A stretch of 15,587 bases of DNA from an uncultured Sutterella sp. (GTDB lineage Bacteria > Pseudomonadota > Gammaproteobacteria > Burkholderiales > Burkholderiaceae_F): positions 1-15,587 of the forward strand of contig UQUM01000044.1 of assembly GCA_900544255.1 (NCBI GenBank). Reading direction: 5' to 3'. The notes beneath the pieces were generated by a model that searched no databases, was not told the origin of the DNA, and was given only the letters and a program-made list of their open reading frames with translations. How positions within the stretch are numbered: the first letter of the stretch is position 1; each line of letters opens with the position of its first letter. Made by a program: the position numbers and the translations under genes. Shown in pieces: positions 7,149 to 14,231 of the stretch.

Positions 7149-8090
7149 ATGAATCTCACCGAACTCAAATACACCGTCGCCGTCGCGCAGGAACGTCACT
7201 TCGGACACGCCGCCGAAAAATGCGGCGTGTCGCAACCCTCGTTGTCGGTTGCCATCCGCAAATTGGAAACTGAACTCGGCATCAAGATTTTCGAACGCAA
7301 GAGCGTTGAAGTCACCCCGACCCCCATCGGACTCATCGTGGTGGAACGCGCTAAAAAAGTGCTGGAAGCGGCTGAAGCGGTGAAAGAGTGCGCCGCCGGC
7401 GGCAGGGATCCTTTAAAGGGGCCCGTGCGGCGCGGCGCCATCTTCACGATTGCCCCTTATCTGGTGCCGGGACTTGTCGCCGCCGTTAAGAAGACGGCCC
7501 CCGCAATGCCCCTCATTCTCTCAGAGAACCTCACGGTGAATCTTCTCGACGAACTCAGAACCGGTACGATCGACGCCGCCGTTCTGGCGCTTCCCGTGGA
7601 TCAGCCGGGGCTCATGATTCAGCCGCTTTACGACGAAGACTTTGTGGCAGCCGTCCCCGCCGACCATCAACTTGCTCAAAAAGACGTCATCACCCGAGAG
7701 GACATCAAGCGTGAATCAATGTTGATCCTGGGCGCAGGGCACTGCTTCCGAGACCAAGTGCTCGACTTCTGCGCCGACGGCGTGCGAAGCGATCCCAACG
7801 GCAAGAAACGCATTGAAGGAAGTTCCCTGCAGACGATCCTTTACATGGTGGCGCAGGGCCTGGGGGTCACCATTCTTCCGGCGAGTTCCGCGCCCTACTA
7901 CCGCGGAAACGCCATGGTGAGAATCATCCCCTTTGAAAAGCCCAATATTCCGAAACGCCGCGTGGTGCTTGCCTGGCGAAAGTCCTACCCGCGCCCCGCG
8001 GCCATGGACGCCCTCAAAAAGGGCGTGGAAGCCATCTCGGAACTTTACGGCTGTCGGTTGCTCACAAGCCTGCCGGCCGTCGCGGCGTAA
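7149..8090 (+). CDS. oxyR: Hydrogen peroxide-sensing LysR-type regulator OxyR
   Basis: 313 residues. OxyR is oxidised by hydrogen peroxide to an intramolecular disulfide and then activates catalase, peroxiredoxin, Dps and related genes. The N-terminal LysR winged helix-turn-helix is clear (NLTELKYTVAVAQERHFGHAA ... SQPSLSVAIRKLE, about 2-41). The redox pair C199 (GHCFRDQ) and C208 (LDFC) falls at exactly the E. coli positions and spacing, with R201 also conserved; this sets it apart from other LysR proteins. The Shine-Dalgarno AGAGGA (7135-7140) overlaps the recG stop codon, so expression is probably coupled to recG. The recG/oxyR pairing is also known from Pseudomonas aeruginosa, in reverse order. 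It ends in a short Ala-rich tail. Confidence 0.94.
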   Translation: MNLTELKYTVAVAQERHFGHAAEKCGVSQPSLSVAIRKLETELGIKIFERKSVEVTPTPIGLIVVERAKKVLEAAEAVKECAAGGRDPLKGPVRRGAIFTIAPYLVPGLVAAVKKTAPAMPLILSENLTVNLLDELRTGTIDAAVLALPVDQPGLMIQPLYDEDFVAAVPADHQLAQKDVITREDIKRESMLILGAGHCFRDQVLDFCADGVRSDPNGKKRIEGSSLQTILYMVAQGLGVTILPASSAPYYRGNAMVRIIPFEKPNIPKRRVVLAWRKSYPRPAAMDALKKGVEAISELYGCRLLTSLPAVAA

Positions 8091-8091
8091 A

Positions 8092-8127
8092 GCCGTGGGT
8101 CCGTCGGCATCACGACAGCCCCACGGC
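8092..8127 (+). terminator. Stem-loop after oxyR, possible terminator
   Basis: GCCGTGGG (8092-8099) pairs with CCCACGGC (8120-8127), with a nested GTCG/CGAC stem inside the loop. It begins 1 nt after the oxyR stop but lacks a T-tract, so it may be a 3'-end stabilising or Rho-assisted structure rather than a true intrinsic terminator. Confidence 0.45.
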
Positions 8128-8182
8128 CCGTCAAGCTGCTACGATCAGTACCGTTTTGCCGTCAAGCGCGATGCCGAATTGA

Positions 8183-8211
8183 TTCTGCAGGTGCTACTTT
8201 TTCTCTACAAT
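8183..8211 (+). promoter_or_regulatory. Weak candidate promoter of the membrane/Sel1/PIN operon
   Basis: TACAAT (8206-8211, 5 of 6 to the -10 consensus) sits 17 bp after a poor -35 candidate TTCTGC (8183-8188). A start near 8218 would give a roughly 27-nt leader with no visible Shine-Dalgarno. Confidence 0.35.
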
Positions 8212-8244
8212 GCGTGTGTATTTGTCTCATCCCTAATTTATCTC

Positions 8245-8742
8245 ATGTCTGATACCGTTTCGGCGCCCGACGCCACGCCGTCCGCGCTTCCCCGTCTTTA
8301 TAATCCCACGGTCTGCTTTATTCTGACGCTCCTTTTCACACCGATGTTCGGCGGTTTCCTGCAGGGTCTCAATTGGCGCGAACTCGGGGAGCACGAACTC
8401 GCCGCCCGCAACATGGGGTGGGTGCGTGTAAGTTTCTTCACGTTTGCAGGCTACACCGTCGTCGAACCCTTTATCCGCGACATTCCGATCTGCCGCTATC
8501 TGATGATTGCCCTTTTTGTAGGTTTCTGGCTCTCCTGGGGCTTTTCGCTCGGTATCCGCCAGATTCAGTACGTACGACGCAACCACATTCAGTACGAAGG
8601 GAAGATGTTCGGCCGCGCCATCATGCTCGGCGCCTTCGGTTGGGTGGCCTACGTCGCCTTTGCCCTGACGCTCGTTCTCTTTCTGCACCTCACGGGCATT
8701 GATCCGCTGCCTGAGACGGCACCGATTCTTCAGAACCCGTAA
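8245..8742 (+). CDS. Uncharacterised four-helix membrane protein
   Basis: 165 residues; I do not recognise a named family. The soluble N-terminus of about 20 residues (Ser/Pro/Ala-rich) is followed by hydrophobic segments at roughly 22-40, 60-76, 83-103 and 125-149, separated by short charged loops (NWRELGEHELAARN, and RQIQYVRRNHIQYEGK between helices 3 and 4). There is no cleavable signal peptide. The basic 105-120 loop suggests a cytoplasmic side by the positive-inside rule. ATG at 8245 is chosen because it begins the conserved-looking protein; the frame is open further upstream, but that part overlaps oxyR in another frame and the presumed promoter. No Shine-Dalgarno is seen. The Sel1 gene starts 6 nt after its stop, so it is probably the first gene of a three-gene operon. 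Confidence 0.7.
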   Translation: MSDTVSAPDATPSALPRLYNPTVCFILTLLFTPMFGGFLQGLNWRELGEHELAARNMGWVRVSFFTFAGYTVVEPFIRDIPICRYLMIALFVGFWLSWGFSLGIRQIQYVRRNHIQYEGKMFGRAIMLGAFGWVAYVAFALTLVLFLHLTGIDPLPETAPILQNP

Positions 8743-8748
8743 GCCGTC

Positions 8749-9822
8749 ATGCGCGCCAACGTTGATCTGCGTTTTGAATTGCCGCGTCGAGCGCCTGAAA
8801 ACGGCCGCACGACGGGGGTGCTTGCGCTTTTAAACGGCACGCCCTCCGTCGCAGCGCCGGGAGAGAAAGAAATCGATCAATGGGCCCGCGAAGCCGCCCA
8901 AGGGAGTCCTCAAGCGCAATATGAACTTGCTAAGGCACTCGCGACCGGCGCCACCTTATCCGCCGACAATCGTACAGCCGTGAAGTGGCTCAAAAAAGCC
9001 GCCGAAAAAGAGCACCTCGCAAGTCAGCATCTCTTGGGGGTACTCATCGCCCGAGGTCAGGGCATCCGCCCGGATCCCCAGAAAGCCGCGCAACTCTTCC
9101 GCTCAGCGGCCGTCATGGGAATGAAAGAAGCCCAATACGACCTCGCGCGCTGCTACCAATGGGGGTTCGGCGTTACGGCTTCTGAGAAGGAAGCACTGAC
9201 CTGGTTTCGGCTCGCCGCCGCTCAGGGGCACACCGAAGCCGAATACGAATCCGCCAAAGCATACGAGTTCGGCCTCGGCACGATACCGGACCTAAAGCAG
9301 GCACAGCAGCGCTACAAACGCGCCGCCATGAAGGGCTGCGCCAAGGCGGCCTATGAGCTCGCTCTTCTGAACCTACGACCGGACAATCCGCAAAAAGACA
9401 ACGACGAAGCGTTCCGCTGGTGCGCCGAAGCCGCCCGCGCCGGACTCACGGACGCCCAGTTGGCGCTTGCCTTTTTCTATTGGTCAGGACGCGGCGTCCG
9501 GCAGTCCGCGCAGCAAGCGCTGCAATGGGCCGTACTCGCCGCCAAGGGGCACTCCCTCAAGGCACTCCTTTTCGTGTCGAAACTCGTTTGGGAAACGGCG
9601 GGGGTTTCTTCGCTTAAACGCGAAAGGGCGTTGTCGCTCGTCATCGTCGCCAAACGGCTCGCAGCGGACGCAAAGGACGCGGAACTTCTTTCCGAAGCCG
9701 CCCTGCGGGAAACGGAATTGAAAGGACTCCTGTCGGAATCCGAAACGCTTCATGCCGCGGCAGCGGCCCAAGACGCGCTGGCCGCGGGCAGCGTCGATGA
9801 TCTCTTAGAAGGGCTTGCCTGA
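8749..9822 (+). CDS. Sel1-repeat (SLR) scaffold-like protein
   Basis: 357 residues. After a region of about 50 residues without clear homology, about six consecutive Sel1-like repeats of roughly 36 residues run from about 54 to 269. They show the usual pattern of A-x-x-x-L-G/A, G-x-G-V, D-x-x-x-A-x-x-W/L-x-x-x-A-A-x-x-G (for example GMKEAQYDLARCYQWGFGV and EALTWFRLAAAQGHTEAEYE). A helical Ala/Leu/Glu-rich C-terminus of about 85 residues follows. Such repeats form alpha-solenoids that bind partner proteins; no enzymatic motif is present. There is no signal peptide or lipobox, so it is likely cytoplasmic, unlike many exported Sel1 proteins. It has no clear Shine-Dalgarno and starts 6 nt after the membrane protein gene. 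Its stop overlaps the PIN gene start (TGATG), which indicates translational coupling. Confidence 0.85.
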   Translation: MRANVDLRFELPRRAPENGRTTGVLALLNGTPSVAAPGEKEIDQWAREAAQGSPQAQYELAKALATGATLSADNRTAVKWLKKAAEKEHLASQHLLGVLIARGQGIRPDPQKAAQLFRSAAVMGMKEAQYDLARCYQWGFGVTASEKEALTWFRLAAAQGHTEAEYESAKAYEFGLGTIPDLKQAQQRYKRAAMKGCAKAAYELALLNLRPDNPQKDNDEAFRWCAEAARAGLTDAQLALAFFYWSGRGVRQSAQQALQWAVLAAKGHSLKALLFVSKLVWETAGVSSLKRERALSLVIVAKRLAADAKDAELLSEAALRETELKGLLSESETLHAAAAAQDALAAGSVDDLLEGLA

Positions 9823-10394
9823 TGACGGACGCCCGTCTTTTTGCGTCGCTTCCGACCGCAACCTTTCTCACCGATCTCAGAACCACACACCGCACGTCCC
9901 CGGAACGCCGGGCGGCTTTTGCGGCGGACGCCGCTCTCGCCCCCGGCCTTCGCACCCACCCCCTCGTCGTTTTGGATACCAACGTTCTGCTTGACCTCTG
10001 GTACTGGGACGACGCCGTAAGCCGCTTTCTGCGTGCAGCACTGCTCGCCGACCGCTTCTGGGCCGTCAGAAGCGACGATACGGTGGACGAACTCGCGGAC
10101 GTTCTGCGGCGCCGGCAGTTCGGGTTGTCGGTCGCCGACCAGTGCGAAATTCTGCGGCTTTGGCACACAGCCTCGGTGGGCGTGCATCTTGCGGCCGATA
10201 CGCCGAACGCCTTCTGTCGCGATCAGGACGACGTAAAGTTTCTGACGCTTGCTCAAGCCCTTCAAGCCGACTTCCTTATTTCAAAAGACAAGAAAGTTCT
10301 CAAAGCCGGCCGAAAACTGCGACGTCTCGGCATCACGACGATTTCGCCCATTGACCTCGTCAAACTCAACCTTCCCGTCTTTACCGGAGTTTGA
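9822..10394 (+). CDS. PIN-domain putative ribonuclease (COG1569-like, toxin-type family)
   Basis: 190 residues. PIN domains cleave RNA using a cluster of acidic residues and Mg2+ or Mn2+. The domain begins at about residue 48 with LVVLDTNVLLDL (D52). E90 follows in DDTVDELADVL, then D134/D136/D137 in CRDQDDVKFLTLA, and D156 in LISKDKKVL, so the catalytic acidic set looks intact. The 47-residue N-terminal extension is unusual for a compact PIN toxin (typically about 130-145 residues). This sub-group is often annotated as a toxin-antitoxin toxin, but no small antitoxin gene adjoins it; the upstream partner is the Sel1 protein. The ATG overlaps the Sel1 stop by one base, and AGAAGGG (9807-9813) lies 8 nt ahead. 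A housekeeping RNA-processing role is equally possible. Confidence 0.8.
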   Translation: MTDARLFASLPTATFLTDLRTTHRTSPERRAAFAADAALAPGLRTHPLVVLDTNVLLDLWYWDDAVSRFLRAALLADRFWAVRSDDTVDELADVLRRRQFGLSVADQCEILRLWHTASVGVHLAADTPNAFCRDQDDVKFLTLAQALQADFLISKDKKVLKAGRKLRRLGITTISPIDLVKLNLPVFTGV

Positions 10395-10395
10395 C

Positions 10396-10415
10396 GCGCT
10401 GCGGATTGACAGCGC
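10396..10415. repeat. Inverted repeat over the -35 box of the Crp/Fnr-like gene
   Basis: GCGCTG (10396-10401) and CAGCGC (10410-10415) form perfect 6-bp arms around 8 nt, starting 2 nt after the PIN stop. The right arm overlaps TTGACA. It could be an operator or a transcript-end hairpin; there is no T-tract. Confidence 0.45.
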
Positions 10416-10435
10416 AGGCTTTGAGCCACTATTCT
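10406..10435 (+). promoter_or_regulatory. Sigma-70 promoter candidate for the Crp/Fnr-like gene
   Basis: A perfect -35 TTGACA (10406-10411), an 18-bp spacer and TATTCT (10430-10435, 4 of 6) predict a start near 10442 and a leader of about 93 nt. This suggests the regulator is transcribed separately from the PIN gene. Confidence 0.6.
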
Positions 10436-10534
10436 CTCCGTCAACAAAAAAATTCACTCAGCATCGGAATACTGCGCTTCTCGCTTCCTGATGATCTTTT
10501 CATCCGCCGATGCCGTTTTCGGAGAAACTCTTCA

Positions 10535-11362
10535 ATGCGCGCGCCTTCCGCCCACTGGTTTGAAGACATTGAACAAACTCGGCAGAGCACTTGGAACAGC
10601 TCCGTCGGCCCCGACCTGCCCGTTGTTCCCTGGATTCACCCCGAACTGCATCCGCAAATTCGTTCGTTGATCGAACGCTGGGGCACAGAAAAGCAACTGG
10701 GCGCGCGGGATCCCGTTCTGGGCATGAACAACCGCGTGGATCAACTCGTCTTCGTGAAGTCCGGCATCACGGCGCGCTGCGTGGGTTCCCCCTTTTCCCA
10801 AAGCCGGCTTTCGGTGGCGATTTCCATTCCCGGGCGTCTCGCATGTGGGAATCTGAATTTTTTCACACACCGCTCCTGCTTGGGGCGCTACTTTGCACTC
10901 GTCCCCTCCGTCATCCTTTCAGTGCCGCAGAGTCTCATCATGAGTCTCGCGAAGAAAGACTCGGAATTCATGCAGATTCTCTGCATTCAGTTTGAATTGG
11001 CAAACCTTTCGGACCGCATGGGGTTTGCCGCGGAAACGCTCCTCGACATCGACGACCGCATCCTCGTTTTCTTCTTGAGCTGGGCGGTGGTGTACGGGCA
11101 CAAAATCACAGACGGCGGCACGGACTGGGTTGAAATGCCCCTCGCACTGCGCGGCGAAGCGCTCCGTTACGTCATCAACTGTTCCTCAGCCGCCATTGAG
11201 CGGAGTCTCGCGGCGCTGCGCAAGGACGGTACGCTCGTCGTAGAAAACGACCGGATGCGGGTTCGGCTTTCCGCGCTTGAAAAGGGTCATCAGTGGCTGC
11301 GAAGTTCCGAAGAACCGGGCATCATGCCGCGCCCCGAGATGCTCTCGCGCCTCTTTGCGTGA
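10535..11362 (+). CDS. Divergent Crp/Fnr-family transcriptional regulator
   Basis: 275 residues. The middle part (about 50-140) has the character of a cyclic-nucleotide-binding-like beta-roll (LVFVKSGITARCVG ... IPGRLACGNLNFF). A long dimerisation helix follows (about 140-180), then a winged helix-turn-helix (about 200-245) with MPLALRGEALRYVINCSSAAIERSLAALRKDGTLVVENDRMRV cut across the typical positions: recognition helix around SSAAIERSLAAL and wing around GTLVVENDRMRV. It lacks the N-terminal cysteine cluster of FNR and the cAMP-contact signature of CRP, so its ligand is unknown. The start at 10535 has GGAG (10521-10524) upstream; the longer open frame to 10391 would overlap the promoter and is rejected. 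It is convergent with copA, and no regulatory link to copper can be read from sequence. Confidence 0.8.
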   Translation: MRAPSAHWFEDIEQTRQSTWNSSVGPDLPVVPWIHPELHPQIRSLIERWGTEKQLGARDPVLGMNNRVDQLVFVKSGITARCVGSPFSQSRLSVAISIPGRLACGNLNFFTHRSCLGRYFALVPSVILSVPQSLIMSLAKKDSEFMQILCIQFELANLSDRMGFAAETLLDIDDRILVFFLSWAVVYGHKITDGGTDWVEMPLALRGEALRYVINCSSAAIERSLAALRKDGTLVVENDRMRVRLSALEKGHQWLRSSEEPGIMPRPEMLSRLFA

Positions 11363-11368
11363 GTTCAG

Positions 11369-11409
11369 AAAAAAGGACGTCCCCGTCGCCGAGGCGTCCT
11401 TTCTTTTTT
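11369..11409. terminator. Bidirectional intrinsic terminator between the regulator and copA
   Basis: AAAGGACG (11372-11379) and CGTCCTTT (11395-11402) form a perfect 8-bp stem with a 15-nt loop. It is flanked by an A-run on the left (11369-11374) and a T-run on the right (11404-11409), so it can stop transcripts from both converging genes. Confidence 0.9.
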
Positions 11410-11412
11410 CGA

Positions 11413-11616
11413 TTAAGCGGCTGCCGCCTTGTAGCCCGCGTCTTCCACGGTCTTCACGAGCACCGCAACGTCGGCCGAGCCCGTCACGGTCGCGCGCCCC
11501 GGCTTCAGTTCCACCGTCACGGTTTCCACGCCCGGCACGGCTTTGAGAGCCTTTTCCACGCGCGCCGTGCAGTGACCGCACATCATGCCTTCAATATTGA
11601 TAACCACTGTCGTCAT
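11413..11616 (-). CDS. Possible free CopZ-like copper chaperone from an internal copA start
   Basis: Inside copA, in frame, an ATG at 11616 is preceded by AAAAAGGAGA with AGGAG ending 9 nt before it, a better ribosome-binding site than that of copA itself. Initiation here would give a 67-residue protein with exactly one HMA domain (metal site MMCGHC, C13 and C16 of the short product), the size of bacterial CopZ. CopZ-type chaperones carry Cu(I) to CopA. The residues before the start (VVKKETKE) look like spacer DNA read through, suggesting a former separate copZ fused to copA. The same residues are also the third HMA of full-length CopA. Production of the short form is inferred, not shown. Confidence 0.45.
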   Translation of the reverse strand: MTTVVINIEGMMCGHCTARVEKALKAVPGVETVTVELKPGRATVTGSADVAVLVKTVEDAGYKAAAA

Positions 11617-14226
11617 TTCCTTTGTCTCCTTTTTAACAACCGGTGCCGAAACAGGCGGCACCACCTTTAAAACCTTATAACCCGCATCTTCCACTGCCTT
11701 TTTAAGGGCTTCGGCCGTAACGCCGGAGCCTTCGACCCAAGCAGCCTTGGCTTTCACGTCCGCCCTGGCCGCGGTTACGCCTGAAACCGCCTTTAAGGCC
11801 GCTTCCACCCGAGCCGTGCAGTGCGAACACATCATGCCTTCCACCGAAAGCGTCCATCGACCTTCTCCCTCCGATGCTGCCTCGGAAGCGGTCGAAACGG
11901 TCTCCTCTGCAGTCGGCACCTCGGGTTCCGATGCCATTTTCTCCGGCCGCCAGTTTCGCAACCGCAGAGCATTCGTCACCACCGACACCGAACTCATGCT
12001 CATCGCGGCCGCTCCTACCATCGGACTCAGGAGCCAACCGAAGACCGGATAAAAGACGCCGGCTGCGAGCGGAATTCCCACGGCGTTATAAAAGAACGCC
12101 CAAAAAAGGTTCTGCGAAATCGTACGCAGAGCGGCGCGCGAAAGGTCAACTGCCGCCACCGCGTCCGTCAGCCGGCTCTTCACCAACACGATATCCGCCG
12201 ATTCCACCGCCACATCGGTTCCCGCGCCGATTGCGCAGCCGATGTCGGCCCGCGTCAAAGCCGGCGCGTCGTTAATGCCGTCCCCCACCATCATGACGGA
12301 TTCGCCCTTGGCCTGCAGTTTACGAACGATGCGTTCTTTGTCCGCGGGCAGCACCCCCGCCGTCACGGCGTCTGCGGGCAACCCCACGGCCTTGGCAACG
12401 GCGCGGGCCGTCCGTTCATTATCCCCCGTGACGATCCGCACCTTAATGCCGCGATCAAGAAACGCCTTCACCGCCGCTCGGCTCTCAGGCTTTACGCGGT
12501 CGGCCAACGCCAAAATCCCGGCCGTTTTTCCGTCGATACGAATGACGAGCGCCGTCTTACCTTCGTCCCCGAAAATCGCCATTCGTTTTTCAACGCTCAC
12601 CCTATCCGACCCCGACAAGAGCGACGCATTCCCCACTGCCACGAAGTGCCCGTTCACGACGGCTTCGACGCGCCCCGGCGTCTGCAGGAAACCCGAAGCC
12701 GCGGGAAGCGTCAATTTTTCTGCCTCTGCCGCCCGTACGACCGCCTGTGCAAGCGGATGTTCGCTCAGTTTTTCTACGGCGCCCGCCGCCGTCAGAAGTT
12801 CCGCTGTCGAATAGTTCGCCATCGACACCACGTCCGTCACGGCCGGGCGCCCTTCGGTTACGGTCCCCGTTTTATCAAGCACCACCGTCGTCACGGATTT
12901 CGCCTTTTCCATCGCTTCTGCGGATTTAAAGAGAAGACCGAACCTCGCCCCCATGCCGGTCGCCACCATAATGGCCGTCGGAGTGGCGAGCCCCAAAGCG
13001 CAGGGACAGGAAATCACGAGCACGCTCACCGCGGCGGTCGCCGCAAATTCCCACGAGTAACCGAGGCAGAGCCAAACCACGCCGGCCGTCAAGGCGATAC
13101 CGATCACGACCGGCACGAAGACGGCACTCACTTTGTCCGCTAACCTCGACACAGGGGCTTTTCCCGACGTCGCTTCATCCACCAAACGGATGATCTGCGA
13201 CAAGGCCGTGTCTTCGCCGACTTTATCCGCCCGCATCACAAAGCGCCCGGACGTCACGAGCGTCGCGCCCGACACCCGGTCACCGACCTTTTTCGTGACC
13301 GGCAGGCTTTCCCCCGTCATCGCCGATTCGTCCGCCGTTCCCGCGCCTTCGAGAATCACGCCGTCGACGGCAATGCGCTCCCCGGTTTTGAGGACGAGTT
13401 TGTCGCCAACCCGCAGGTCGGTTGCCACCACAATTTCTTCGCGACCGTCCGAAGTCAAGCGCACGGCTCGGTCGGGCACCAATTTCATGAGGCTTGAAAT
13501 GGCCTGCGTGGTCTTGCCCTTTGCGCGGGCCTCAAAAAATTTCCCCACGGTGATCAAGGTGAGAATCATCGCCGACGAATCAAAATAAAGATTCATCGCG
13601 TAGTGCTGCGCCGCCGCAAGATTCCCCGCCGTCACTTCCGCAATCATCCGGAAAAGCGCAAAGATCCCGAAGCAAAGCGACGCCCCGGAACCGATCGCCA
13701 CCAACGTATCCATGTTGGGTGAGCGGTTTAAGAGGCCCTTTGCGCCGTTCACAAAAAATTTGCGGTTTAAAAACGCCACGGGGAGCGCGAGAATGAATTG
13801 CGCGAGCCCCATCCCCGCGGGGTTCTTCATGGGATCAAGTCCCGGCACCGTCACCCCGATCATCGGCCCCATCGCGAGCCCGAAGAGAATCAGACAGAAC
13901 ACGACGGAAAGACAAAGCCGCTTTTTTAACGCCGCGGCCTCGGCGTCCGCCGCTTTCTGCGCCTCATTTTTTGCGGCCGTTGCTTTTTGGGCGTCCTCGG
14001 TCTTTCCCGCCGGACGAGCCCCGTAGCCCGCTTTTTCAACGGCTTCGGACACCGCCGCCGTCACGCTTGCCGCATCCGCCGAATCCGCCAAACGGCAGAC
14101 CAACGTATTTTTCAAAAGATTCACCGCGGCGTCCGTCACACCGTCCGTACCGCGGGCTGCTTTTTCGACGCGGGCCGAACACGCGGCGCAACTCATGCCG
14201 GTGACGTCAAATCGAAGTTTTTTCAT
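11413..14226 (-). CDS. copA: Cu(I)-exporting P1B-type ATPase CopA with three heavy-metal domains
   Basis: 937 residues, longer than the usual 740-830. It pumps cytoplasmic Cu(I) outward through the inner membrane. The N-terminal HMA domain has C13-A-A-C16. An Ala/Lys-rich helical linker follows (about 75-103), then the membrane region and ATPase core: actuator T304-G-E-S, metal-site C407-P-C409 in the sixth core helix, phosphorylation D451 in DKTGTVTEG, H490-P, GDGINDAP (D649) and the helix-8 motif MSMSSVSVV that marks Cu(I) specificity. After an acidic Ser/Glu linker come two further HMA domains (C800-S-H-C803 and C883-G-H-C886), an unusual C-terminal placement. The ATG at 14226 lies 5 nt after the iscB stop with no proper Shine-Dalgarno; the nearest GGGAGGA is about 15 nt away inside the iscB-end hairpin. 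No copper-responsive promoter is visible upstream. Confidence 0.94.
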   Translation of the reverse strand: MKKLRFDVTGMSCAACSARVEKAARGTDGVTDAAVNLLKNTLVCRLADSADAASVTAAVSEAVEKAGYGARPAGKTEDAQKATAAKNEAQKAADAEAAALKKRLCLSVVFCLILFGLAMGPMIGVTVPGLDPMKNPAGMGLAQFILALPVAFLNRKFFVNGAKGLLNRSPNMDTLVAIGSGASLCFGIFALFRMIAEVTAGNLAAAQHYAMNLYFDSSAMILTLITVGKFFEARAKGKTTQAISSLMKLVPDRAVRLTSDGREEIVVATDLRVGDKLVLKTGERIAVDGVILEGAGTADESAMTGESLPVTKKVGDRVSGATLVTSGRFVMRADKVGEDTALSQIIRLVDEATSGKAPVSRLADKVSAVFVPVVIGIALTAGVVWLCLGYSWEFAATAAVSVLVISCPCALGLATPTAIMVATGMGARFGLLFKSAEAMEKAKSVTTVVLDKTGTVTEGRPAVTDVVSMANYSTAELLTAAGAVEKLSEHPLAQAVVRAAEAEKLTLPAASGFLQTPGRVEAVVNGHFVAVGNASLLSGSDRVSVEKRMAIFGDEGKTALVIRIDGKTAGILALADRVKPESRAAVKAFLDRGIKVRIVTGDNERTARAVAKAVGLPADAVTAGVLPADKERIVRKLQAKGESVMMVGDGINDAPALTRADIGCAIGAGTDVAVESADIVLVKSRLTDAVAAVDLSRAALRTISQNLFWAFFYNAVGIPLAAGVFYPVFGWLLSPMVGAAAMSMSSVSVVTNALRLRNWRPEKMASEPEVPTAEETVSTASEAASEGEGRWTLSVEGMMCSHCTARVEAALKAVSGVTAARADVKAKAAWVEGSGVTAEALKKAVEDAGYKVLKVVPPVSAPVVKKETKEMTTVVINIEGMMCGHCTARVEKALKAVPGVETVTVELKPGRATVTGSADVAVLVKTVEDAGYKAAAA

Positions 14227-14231
14227 AGAAA

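Noticed and set aside
7933..8244. Long N-terminal extension of the membrane protein overlapping oxyR
   Set aside because: The translated extension is Arg/Pro/Ser-rich and antithetical to the membrane domain, and it overlaps an intact oxyR in another frame.
8749..10394. Sel1/PIN as a classic type II toxin-antitoxin pair
   Set aside because: The Sel1 protein is 357 residues without a DNA-binding domain, unlike PIN antitoxins; kept only as an open idea of a regulated nuclease.
10391..10534. Extended start of the Crp/Fnr-like gene overlapping the PIN stop
   Set aside because: It would lie over the TTGACA promoter; the ATG at 10535 has GGAG in place.
11821..13143. A 440-codon plus-strand open frame inside copA
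   Set aside because: The translation is Arg/His-rich low-complexity text without any domain; copA on the other strand has every P1B-ATPase motif.
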